From Ipomoea triloba (Eukaryota > Streptophyta > Magnoliopsida > Solanales > Convolvulaceae), in the NCBI RefSeq assembly GCF_003576645.1, contig NC_044917.1, positions 6,532,689 to 6,596,688 on the forward strand: a stretch of 64,000 nt of DNA, read 5' to 3'. Shown here one piece after another: positions 1 to 8,681 of this stretch. Under the pieces are notes generated by a model. It was not told where the DNA came from, did no database searches, and saw nothing but the letters and a program-made list of their open reading frames with translations. Made by a program: the position numbers and the translations under genes. Positions within the stretch are counted from its first letter, which is position 1, and the number at the start of each line of letters is the position of its first letter.

Positions 1-427
1 AAAACAAGGAGGCATCCAGTTCGGTCGATTTGGTAGCCTTTTTGTGAATGACGAGAATATTTTATCAAAAACGACAACCAACGGTACTCAGTAGTGGTCA
101 ATAACGATATGAATCTTAATTTTACTGGTAACATGTTGGTTATTGGTAAAGTGTACTTATTTAATTGATTTTAATAAGTTGGAGTGTTTGAGATCTAAAA
201 TTATGAATATAGAATTCTAAAATTGTGAGCATAGTCCATAGAGTTATAAAATTGTGAATATAGACTCGGGTCCACCTTGCAAGGTGAACCTGATTTCATA
301 GCATAATTTGCCAGATTTTGCTACGTGGACCTTCATCCACAATATAAGCATATATGTCCGAAATAAAATTTTATCATTTTTATTCTTTTGGTCATAGTTC
401 ATGGTTGTATAATATTTTTGTTTATAA
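1..427. other. AT-rich flank of the MULE, no gene
   Basis: No credible coding sequence. Positions about 190-262 hold a degenerate AT-rich tandem motif built on AATTGTGAATATAG. The same motif forms a longer run at about 43135-43290, so it is a dispersed low-complexity repeat. The host sequence continues after the MULE at 7913. Confidence 0.6.
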
Positions 428-436
428 TAAATTTTA
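428..436. repeat. 9-bp target site duplication, left
   Basis: TAAATTTTA lies immediately outside the left terminal inverted repeat and is repeated exactly at 7904-7912 outside the right one. A 9-bp duplication is the usual signature of MULE insertion. Confidence 0.9.
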
Positions 437-697
437 GAGCAAATTGCCATTTTGGTCAGCTGACTATAGGGGTCCTATTAATTCTAGTCCACGACTTTCA
501 AAAGTACTAATTGCATACCATGACTTTTCAATTTGTATCAATTTTGAACACTCCGGTGAAATTTCTGGCCAAATGTCGCCGAATTTTCTTAATCCCACCG
601 ATTTGGCTTAATACTATGGGCAAAAATGTAATTTCCTAAACCCAAAAAAATCCAACCCAAACCATATATCCCTAACCCGGTTCGATGCTTTGTCCTA
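437..697 (+). repeat. Left terminal inverted repeat of the MULE
   Basis: It begins GAGCAAATTGCC and matches the reverse complement of 7643-7903 with only scattered substitutions, ending at the shared CCCGGTTCGATGCTTTG. It probably holds the promoter of the GRF gene, whose ATG lies 180 bp further in. Confidence 0.9.
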
Positions 698-785
698 TGT
701 TTTAGAGAAACCTATCATCCCAATCCCAAACTGTCGTGACCTCGTGAGCGAGAAGCAGAAGAACAAAGCAGGGCTAGCGAGAAGC

Positions 786-1035
786 AATACGAAGATCAGC
801 GCCATTCTCCATCTAGTGGACTCTCTAAATACGAAGATCAGCGCCATTCTCCATCTAGTGGACTCTCTACCTAGCAATGAGTAATTTCCATTCTTCTTCT
901 TCTTCTTCCTACCTAGCAATGAGTAATTTCCATTCTTCTTCTTCTTCTTCGAGTAATTCGTACTATGAATTTGGGGAAAAGTTCCCAATCATCAGTAATT
1001 CGTACTATGAATTTGGGGAAAAGTTCCCAATCATC
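786..1035. repeat. Three consecutive exact 42-bp tandem duplications
   Basis: 786-827 equals 828-869, 867-908 equals 909-950, and 952-993 equals 994-1035. All three are exactly 42 bp and lie side by side over unrelated sequence. They lengthen the start of the GRF ORF in frame. A natural cause is unlikely, because exact 42-bp duplications also occur at 5837-5920 and 19405-19544. An assembler gap-filling artefact is the best explanation. Confidence 0.85.
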
Positions 1036-1455
1036 CATTGTAGATGTGGGCATCAATTAACGATTCGAACCTCATGGACAAATGACAATCCGGGTCGGAG
1101 GTTTTGGCAATGCTGTGGTAGTATTGTAAGTAATTACATTTTTTGGTTAAAATTGTATAAATGTATTACCAGTAGACCTTTATTTTTGGCTTGTTTTTTT
1201 TCTTTTTTGAAATTGTTAATACAGGGTCGGGTGGGCTGCGGATTCGTGGATTGGTATGATCCTCCAATGTGCTATCGTTCGAAGAGAATAATCCCAGGAT
1301 TGCTAAAACGCATTAATAGGCAAGATGAAGAAATAAGAACACTAAATATGAAGGTTAAAGCTAGTAAGGAACATGGCAAACTATTGAAGTGGGTGAAATG
1401 GTTCATTGTAATATCTGTACTTTTGGTTGGTAGTAAATATTGTGCTAGTACGTAA
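877..1455 (+). CDS. GRF-type zinc-finger membrane protein carried by the MULE
   Basis: Exon 1 is 877-1125 and exon 2 is 1225-1455. The 99-bp intron begins GTAAGT, ends ACAG, sits on a codon boundary and is itself open, so the printed ORF reads through it. The product has a Ser-rich start, then the GRF finger: a CRCG pair, TSWTNDNPGRRFWQCC and CGFVDWYDPP, which supply the four zinc ligands. After it come IIPGLLKRIN, a short predicted coiled coil and a C-terminal hydrophobic anchor (WFIVISVLLVG). This architecture is that of small plant GRF proteins such as At4g04775-like. GRF fingers in other proteins (NEIL3, APE2, topoisomerase 3) bind single-stranded DNA, so a helper role in transposition is possible but is my inference. 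The N-terminus is inflated by 42-bp duplications, so a shorter start is likely. Confidence 0.75.
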   Translation: MSNFHSSSSSSYLAMSNFHSSSSSSSNSYYEFGEKFPIISNSYYEFGEKFPIIHCRCGHQLTIRTSWTNDNPGRRFWQCCGSIVSNYIFWLKLYKCITSRPLFLACFFSFLKLLIQGRVGCGFVDWYDPPMCYRSKRIIPGLLKRINRQDEEIRTLNMKVKASKEHGKLLKWVKWFIVISVLLVGSKYCAST

Positions 1456-1459
1456 TATA

Positions 1460-1707
1460 CATCGTTTTGGTAATGTAATGTACTGTCCTTTTGGTAATGT
1501 AATGAACTATCCTTTTGGTAATGTAATGTACTGTCCTTTTGGTAATGTAATGAACTATCCTTTTGGTAATGTAATGTACTGTCCTTTTGGTAATGTAATG
1601 AACTATCCTTTTGGTAATGTAATGTACTGTCCTTTTGGTAATGTAATGAACTATCCTTTTGGTAATGTAATGTACTGTCCTTTTGGTAATGTAATGAACT
1701 ATCTATT
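1460..1707. repeat. 24-bp tandem repeat, paired as 48-bp units
   Basis: Monomers of the form TTTTGGTAATGTAATG plus eight bases alternate between two endings (TACTGTCC and AACTATCC), giving about ten monomers. They fill the short interval between the 3' ends of the two convergent MULE genes and may act as a terminator or spacer. An ORF through them is only a by-product. Confidence 0.85.
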
Positions 1708-1715
1708 CAAAGCAC

Positions 1716-3661
1716 AATGCCAAATTCATTAACCAAGCAGTAAGCACAATGCCATTCATTCACTGTATATTCAAAGCAAAAAACTAGACTGCCAATGGAT
1801 ACCAAAAAGCTAGACTGCCAATTCATTGTAATTCACTGTAATGTACATTCAAAGCACTTTTATCCAGAATACAAATCCAAACTAGATTGCCATTTGGATA
1901 CCAAAAAGGTTAATGTCAGTTAAATACATTCACAACTACTAGATACATCATGACAGTTACAAAAACCATTCAAAGTCTTAGTCTAAACCTTGATTCAGTC
2001 AAGGTTGATAGGGTCATCAGTGGTATTAACAAATTTGGACTTCATGGTGGTCTTGCTCCGGGTATAGTACGGCTTCTTACGGTTGGATTTTTGTTTGTTT
2101 GTCATCTTATTGGTGCTCACAGTAGGGAGAATGAGTTCTTCCTCTTGCTGCTCTTGGCTAAGACCAAATCCTTCCATTTCCATGCTTAGACCTTCATGTT
2201 GCTGCTGCTGCTCAATATCACAGTTTTCATGCTGTTGCTGCTGGCCAAGATTTGGTGCTTCATTATCTCCTTCATTAGCTCCTTCATGCTGCTGTTGCTG
2301 CCCAAGATTAACATGCTGCTGCTGCTGCCCAAGTTTAGATCCTTCTGGTTGCTGCTGCTGCTTCTTAGTACTTGGCTTCACTTTCTTTGTATTCTTCAAA
2401 TCAATAGAAAACTGTTAGTGGACTACATTCAAAGTAAACAATGGGAAATACATTTGAATTGCATTTTTAATATTACCTTTTCAATTGGAATAGATGGAAC
2501 AGATGGACATTTTCTTGCATTGTGCCCAGGTTGCCTACACAGACCACAGTGCAGTTGGATGTGTCTTCTTGACACAGTAATTCCATTTTGACTCAACTTC
2601 TGCTCCTCCTCACCGGCAGATCTTTTTCTTAGCTTCTTAGGCCTCCCAACCTTAGCAGCATAGACAGGGGGAAGTGGGGGACTCCTGCTAGTGACAGGCC
2701 ACTCATCAGGCCTAGACATAGGGTTAATGGAACCACTGTATATCTTCAAATATGTTTCCTTGGAATAACATGGATGGACAAAGTCATGGACTGCCCCCTT
2801 TCCATACTTCTTCCAAATAGCACACACTGCATGCTTCCAAGGTAGCCCAGTCAGATCCCACTTCCTACAAGAACACATTTTCTTCTCCAAGTCCACCTCT
2901 TGTTGATCTCCATATAGCTGTCTCACCTCAAACTTAAAAAAATCACATTGTGTAGCCAAGTAACCTGCTGCCTCCTTCTCAATATGCTTCAATTTGCCAA
3001 GAATTGCTGGACATATTTGTGTCTTCCAATTAGCTGCCTTTGTTCTTTGTTCAAAAAATTTGGACATTAACATTTTCCTAATAGTTTCAAGGCATTCTAA
3101 AATTGGCTTGTCCCTAGCAGGAAGTAGAGTTGAGTTAAAAGATTCACAAATATTATTTACCATTATGTCACAATGTGTGTGTGTTGAGAAGTGGGATCTA
3201 GACCATTCCTTGGGATCTTTGTCACCTAACCACTGATATGCCTGCTCATCTAATGCCCTAAATGTACTCAAACCTTTAAGGAACCCATTCTTTGTTGTTG
3301 CTCTAGCACAAGCCCAAAAAGCATCCTTGAGTGCTTTGCTCTGAAATCCTGCCACTTTCATATTAGCATGGAGGTGCCTCACACAATACCTGTGTTCCAC
3401 CCTTGGTAAATCTTCAACAAATGCTGGCATCAAGCCCTTTTGTTTATCACTGATAAAACAGAACTGCTCCTCAACTTCTGCAGTTATCTCCATGTCCTCC
3501 TTCAAGTATTTAAGAAACCAACTCCAAGACTCTCTTTTCTCACCTTCCACTATAGCATATGCAAGGGGAAATATGCTGTCATTAGCATCAACCGATACAG
3601 CAGTCAGTAACATTCCACCTGTTGAACACCTCAAATGACATCCATCCAATCCTATAAGGGG
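1716..3661. repeat. Duplicated contig, copy 1 (holds the 3' half of the transposase)
   Basis: This 1946-bp stretch is repeated without a visible difference at 3663-5608, offset 1947, separated by the single N at 3662. It contains the C-terminal Q-rich exon (1995-2399) and the catalytic half (2429-3661) of the minus-strand transposase, ending abruptly at the N. I read it as a redundant placement of one contig, not a tandem duplication in the plant. Confidence 0.88.
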
Positions 3662-3662
3662 N

Positions 3663-5608
3663 AATGCCAAATTCATTAACCAAGCAGTAAGCACAATGCC
3701 ATTCATTCACTGTATATTCAAAGCAAAAAACTAGACTGCCAATGGATACCAAAAAGCTAGACTGCCAATTCATTGTAATTCACTGTAATGTACATTCAAA
3801 GCACTTTTATCCAGAATACAAATCCAAACTAGATTGCCATTTGGATACCAAAAAGGTTAATGTCAGTTAAATACATTCACAACTACTAGATACATCATGA
3901 CAGTTACAAAAACCATTCAAAGTCTTAGTCTAAACCTTGATTCAGTCAAGGTTGATAGGGTCATCAGTGGTATTAACAAATTTGGACTTCATGGTGGTCT
4001 TGCTCCGGGTATAGTACGGCTTCTTACGGTTGGATTTTTGTTTGTTTGTCATCTTATTGGTGCTCACAGTAGGGAGAATGAGTTCTTCCTCTTGCTGCTC
4101 TTGGCTAAGACCAAATCCTTCCATTTCCATGCTTAGACCTTCATGTTGCTGCTGCTGCTCAATATCACAGTTTTCATGCTGTTGCTGCTGGCCAAGATTT
4201 GGTGCTTCATTATCTCCTTCATTAGCTCCTTCATGCTGCTGTTGCTGCCCAAGATTAACATGCTGCTGCTGCTGCCCAAGTTTAGATCCTTCTGGTTGCT
4301 GCTGCTGCTTCTTAGTACTTGGCTTCACTTTCTTTGTATTCTTCAAATCAATAGAAAACTGTTAGTGGACTACATTCAAAGTAAACAATGGGAAATACAT
4401 TTGAATTGCATTTTTAATATTACCTTTTCAATTGGAATAGATGGAACAGATGGACATTTTCTTGCATTGTGCCCAGGTTGCCTACACAGACCACAGTGCA
4501 GTTGGATGTGTCTTCTTGACACAGTAATTCCATTTTGACTCAACTTCTGCTCCTCCTCACCGGCAGATCTTTTTCTTAGCTTCTTAGGCCTCCCAACCTT
4601 AGCAGCATAGACAGGGGGAAGTGGGGGACTCCTGCTAGTGACAGGCCACTCATCAGGCCTAGACATAGGGTTAATGGAACCACTGTATATCTTCAAATAT
4701 GTTTCCTTGGAATAACATGGATGGACAAAGTCATGGACTGCCCCCTTTCCATACTTCTTCCAAATAGCACACACTGCATGCTTCCAAGGTAGCCCAGTCA
4801 GATCCCACTTCCTACAAGAACACATTTTCTTCTCCAAGTCCACCTCTTGTTGATCTCCATATAGCTGTCTCACCTCAAACTTAAAAAAATCACATTGTGT
4901 AGCCAAGTAACCTGCTGCCTCCTTCTCAATATGCTTCAATTTGCCAAGAATTGCTGGACATATTTGTGTCTTCCAATTAGCTGCCTTTGTTCTTTGTTCA
5001 AAAAATTTGGACATTAACATTTTCCTAATAGTTTCAAGGCATTCTAAAATTGGCTTGTCCCTAGCAGGAAGTAGAGTTGAGTTAAAAGATTCACAAATAT
5101 TATTTACCATTATGTCACAATGTGTGTGTGTTGAGAAGTGGGATCTAGACCATTCCTTGGGATCTTTGTCACCTAACCACTGATATGCCTGCTCATCTAA
5201 TGCCCTAAATGTACTCAAACCTTTAAGGAACCCATTCTTTGTTGTTGCTCTAGCACAAGCCCAAAAAGCATCCTTGAGTGCTTTGCTCTGAAATCCTGCC
5301 ACTTTCATATTAGCATGGAGGTGCCTCACACAATACCTGTGTTCCACCCTTGGTAAATCTTCAACAAATGCTGGCATCAAGCCCTTTTGTTTATCACTGA
5401 TAAAACAGAACTGCTCCTCAACTTCTGCAGTTATCTCCATGTCCTCCTTCAAGTATTTAAGAAACCAACTCCAAGACTCTCTTTTCTCACCTTCCACTAT
5501 AGCATATGCAAGGGGAAATATGCTGTCATTAGCATCAACCGATACAGCAGTCAGTAACATTCCACCTGTTGAACACCTCAAATGACATCCATCCAATCCT
5601 ATAAGGGG
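3663..5608. repeat. Duplicated contig, copy 2
   Basis: It is identical to 1716-3661 and bounded by single Ns at 3662 and 5609. After the second N, 5610-5665 repeats the last 56 bp of this copy (5553-5608). That is the pattern of a contig with an unmerged overlap at one end and full containment in its neighbour. Confidence 0.88.
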
Positions 5609-6511
5609 NAGTAACATTCCACCTGTTGAACACCTCAAATGACATCCATCCAATCCTATAAGGGGTCTGCAATGCTTGAAACCTTGTTTGCTAGCTTCCC
5701 AACAAACGTACATCCTTAGAAATCTTTCCTGCCCACCTTCTAGCAAGTCACTAGTCTTGACAAACCAAGAAGTTTTTGGGTTTGTCCTTGATATTTCAGC
5801 ACAATAGCTCCAAAGCTTTTTGAAGTTGTCCTCATCATCACCTTTTCTTTGTTTCCTTGCCTTCCAAATTGCCCTATAATCACCTTTTCTTTGTTTCCTT
5901 GCCTTCCAAATTGCCCTATAGGCTTGTTGATCACTAACATAGAACCCCTCCTTACTGCAAACACTGTCTTTGAATTTTCTCATCATCCAGTCTGGATGGT
6001 CCTTTAATTCCTTGGACCACCTCTTTGCAATCACACTAGCTTTGACCATCGAGTTCTCCCAAACCCAAGAACAACCTTCATGCTCATCAACCAGGTAAAG
6101 TATCCTCCAAGACAGTGAGTTGGTAAGTTTCCTCAACCCTATCCTCCAAGGGCAACCAGCCTGTGAACACTCAACTACAACTCGATTCTTCTCATTGCGC
6201 ACAGTCCGAATGTCTTTGCCATTTTTAAAACCATAGTTTGTAACTGCTTCCCTAAATTGTTGCTTGGATGCAAAAGTCATGCCTAATGTAAAATGTGGAT
6301 CTTGCATGTCAGTTGCAGGTCTAAAAACAGTCCACTTACTGTCAGCATCACTGTCAGAATCCACTAATGAGGCATCATCTGAGAAGTTTATCTCATCCAA
6401 TGTGTGTATTTTCCTTTCACCCTTTCCCTCATTGTCTCTGTTTCTGTCTTCCCCTAACTCAGCCTTAGCAACCTTAACACCCTGCTCAGATCCATCATCC
6501 TTAACAGCCTG
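3942..6511 (-). CDS. MURA-type MULE transposase, main part
   Basis: The main exon is about 4420-6511 and reads through the N at 5609. A GT donor at PIEK leads to a C-terminal Q-rich exon at about 3942-4360. In order it shows an acidic start, the MuDR N-terminal domain (FREAVTNYGFKNG, CPWRI), and the MULE catalytic core with all three acidic positions (LDGCH, SDKQKGL, NNICESFN). A SWIM-like finger (CSCRKWDLTGLPWKHAVC) and a CCHC knuckle (CGLCRQPGHNARKC) follow. The SWIM finger has Trp where the third ligand Cys is expected. An in-frame TAG at 6512-6514 separates it from the N-terminal PB1-like part. Two artefacts disturb the protein: a 14-residue repeat (RAIWKARKQRKGDY) and an 18-residue repeat around the N. 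Transposases act in the nucleus on the terminal repeats. Whether this copy is active is doubtful. Confidence 0.85.
5837..5920. repeat. Exact 42-bp tandem duplication in the transposase
   Basis: 5837-5878 equals 5879-5920 and inserts 14 residues into the region between the MuDR DNA-binding domain and the catalytic core. The length is identical to the duplications at 786-1035 and about 19.4 kb, so it is probably an assembly artefact. Confidence 0.85.
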
Positions 6512-7045
6512 CTAAGCCTTATCAACCTTACTAGCATGCTCAACATTAACACCCTTACTACCCTTCTCATCTTTGTTCAAACACTCAACCTCAATCTCAT
6601 ACTCACTTTCCTGTTCACCCTCAGATTGAACTACATCAACTTCAATAAAGTCATTCAAATCCATTGTTTCAACCCATATCTCTATTGTCTGCCCTTCATT
6701 CTGTGCATGACTTAAACAGTTTGCTACATCATTCTCTGTTTGCAGTAAAGTCACGACACCTTTACCATCAACATCATAAATATATGCTCCTATGTCACAA
6801 TACCCTAGATCTTTTACCCTATCCATAAAGAACTCCATACACAAATCCTTTGCCTCCACTCTTTCATATAATTCTACATCACCCCCCATATACTTCCATT
6901 CACCTTGCCTACTTATAATTCCATTATGAAACAGACACACAGAAAAAGGGCCAAGTGAATTTCCTGAAAAACACCCAAATAGTAATTGAACAAAGTAAAA
7001 GCACATGGTCAGAATTTCTAACTCCACACTCCAATATATGCACAT
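6512..7045 (-). CDS. PB1-like N-terminal part of the MULE transposase, ends at an in-frame TAG
   Basis: This ORF is in the same frame as the transposase below it and stops only at TAG 6512-6514. It has the features of the PB1-like domain found at the N-terminus of many plant MULE transposases: FSVCLFHNG, KYMGGDVELY, DLGYCDIGAYIYD, then an acidic tail. The first 25 or so residues look like intron. A good acceptor (TTTTTCAG) lies at about 6964, so the true exon probably begins there, with the leader further right. The single TAG suggests a decayed copy, or read-through or an error in the sequence. Confidence 0.7.
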   Translation of the reverse strand: MCIYWSVELEILTMCFYFVQLLFGCFSGNSLGPFSVCLFHNGIISRQGEWKYMGGDVELYERVEAKDLCMEFFMDRVKDLGYCDIGAYIYDVDGKGVVTLLQTENDVANCLSHAQNEGQTIEIWVETMDLNDFIEVDVVQSEGEQESEYEIEVECLNKDEKGSKGVNVEHASKVDKA

Positions 7046-7642
7046 GACATATCAACATAAAGTTAAACATACTGGACCCACATAGCCCTATATTTAACCA
7101 TATACAGAGAACACAAACACAACTTTAAAAACATTGGTCCCCACAAGTAATTTTATGAAAAAGAAATGTTTACTCTAACACAATTATACAAGCATTGGTT
7201 CCCACATGTAGTCTCAGCATATATAAAGCATACACCAAACACAGCATCAACACAATACTACTTATTTAAACCATATTGTACACACACACTAAATATGTAC
7301 TCTTAAAGCCAGAAGGAGTATGAAAGATGCAATTTTCTGCATATTTTCCCAAAAAACAAATACAACACAGTCTTACTTGTTTGGAGAGTGTTGGCCGTAG
7401 AAGACGAAGTAGCCATTCCAATGCCCTGTTCAGCGAGCGTTGATGCGTTGATGGTCGTGGATTAGGGTTAATTTCCGATTTCTTCCTTCCTTCTTCGATT
7501 TCCTCTGCTTTCGCGACTTGTCTCTTCTCCCCTTTCTTCGTTGTTGGTCGTGGATTAGGGTCGTAATTTAGGGTTGGTTTCTCCCCTTTCTTCGTTGTTT
7601 CGGTCAGATTCAATTACGACTTAGGAAAAGGGGGGCTTGACT
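7046..7642 (-). other. Leader and first intron of the transposase gene
   Basis: This is AT-rich sequence between the PB1-like exon and the right terminal repeat. A weak ORF at 7266-7613 has no recognisable domain and is best read as untranslated leader. Two copies of a CTCCCCTTTCTTCGTTGTT motif lie at about 7527 and 7581. Confidence 0.5.
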
Positions 7643-7903
7643 TAGGTCAAAGCATCGAACCGGGTTAGGGATATATGGTTTGGGTTGGGTTTTTTTGGGT
7701 TTAGGAAATTACATTTTTGCCCATAGTATTAAGCCAAATCGGTGGGATTAAGAAAATCCGGCGACATTTGGCCGGAAATTTCACCGGAGTGTTCAAAATT
7801 GATACAAATTGAAAAGTCATGGTATGCAATTAACACTTTTGAAAGTCGTGGACTAGAATTAATAGGACCCCTATAGTCAGCTGACCAAAATGGCAATTTG
7901 CTC
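7643..7903 (-). repeat. Right terminal inverted repeat of the MULE
   Basis: Partner of 437-697, ending ...GGCAATTTGCTC next to the TAAATTTTA target duplication. It probably supplies the transposase promoter. Confidence 0.9.
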
Positions 7904-7912
7904 TAAATTTTA
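7904..7912. repeat. 9-bp target site duplication, right
   Basis: Exact copy of 428-436. Confidence 0.9.
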
Positions 7913-8610
7913 CTTTTATCTCAACAAGGAGAAAAACACCATTTATAAGAACAAGGAAAACAACAATAAATTTTAAGTAAAATTTTATATTATTGAATAA
8001 TATAAATTTCGAACATTATAAATAAAAATAATAATATTTTCATAAATAACAAAAGTAAAATTATTATTTTATTTTTTAAAATACACCACACATTTGAAAT
8101 GGTAACTGAGATGTCATCACAATACATGTAATTGACAAATTATTGCTTTATTTAAAAATAAAAAACTTTCATAGATGTAATATTCACATCCATTCGGACC
8201 ATCCAATTCAATAATTCAGTTTTGAAAGTATCAAATTAAATGCGAAAGGTCCGAGACACTGAGAGAGCACGTGAGAGTATACATAGGGCATGAAAGAAGG
8301 GAAACTTGAGAAGCTAAACGTAGCAATGTTTGTATGGAGGTTGGGAACAGATTTTTTATAACATTAGAATATGAATTACTTTTAATATTGTTATTATTGT
8401 ACAAATCTTTTCCTTAATATCCGAAGCATAAAAGATAGGAAAGGACGGGCGAATTAAATGTTTGTTGGAGTGTTATTGGAGAAGCAATGATAATGGAAGC
8501 TCTGCTCCTGCATGCTCAGAAGTCAGAACCCATCGTTTTCATCACCACATCAAACCATATCATAGGTCCTTCGAAAGAAACACAACAATATAGTATAATA
8601 TAACGCTGAC

Positions 8611-8681
<71 letters not shown>

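Larger units (their letters stand above)
437..7903. mobile_element. Autonomous-type Mutator-like element (MULE), two convergent genes
   Basis: The element is bounded by near-identical 261-bp terminal inverted repeats and a perfect 9-bp target duplication. The right arm gives a minus-strand MURA-type transposase with DDE, SWIM-like and zinc-knuckle parts. The left arm gives a plus-strand GRF zinc-finger gene, so two genes converge as mudrA and mudrB do in maize MuDR. The two repeats differ at only a few positions, so the insertion is fairly young. As printed it is 7467 bp, but about 2004 bp (3662-5665) looks like assembly duplication, which would leave about 5.46 kb. Confidence 0.92.

Noticed and set aside
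690..884. 64-codon ORF before the GRF gene
   Set aside because: It runs from the terminal repeat into an artefactual 42-bp duplication and has no recognisable domain.
1460..1707. Regular short repeats that resemble a CRISPR array (also 22472-22932)
   Set aside because: There are no unique spacers and no associated genes, and the genome is a plant's. They are ordinary tandem repeats.
2196..2360. GCTGCTGCT-rich stretch (again at 4143-4307) with plus-strand ORFs of Cys or Leu runs
   Set aside because: On the minus strand it is the CAG-coded poly-Gln tail of the transposase. The plus-strand ORFs are shadows.
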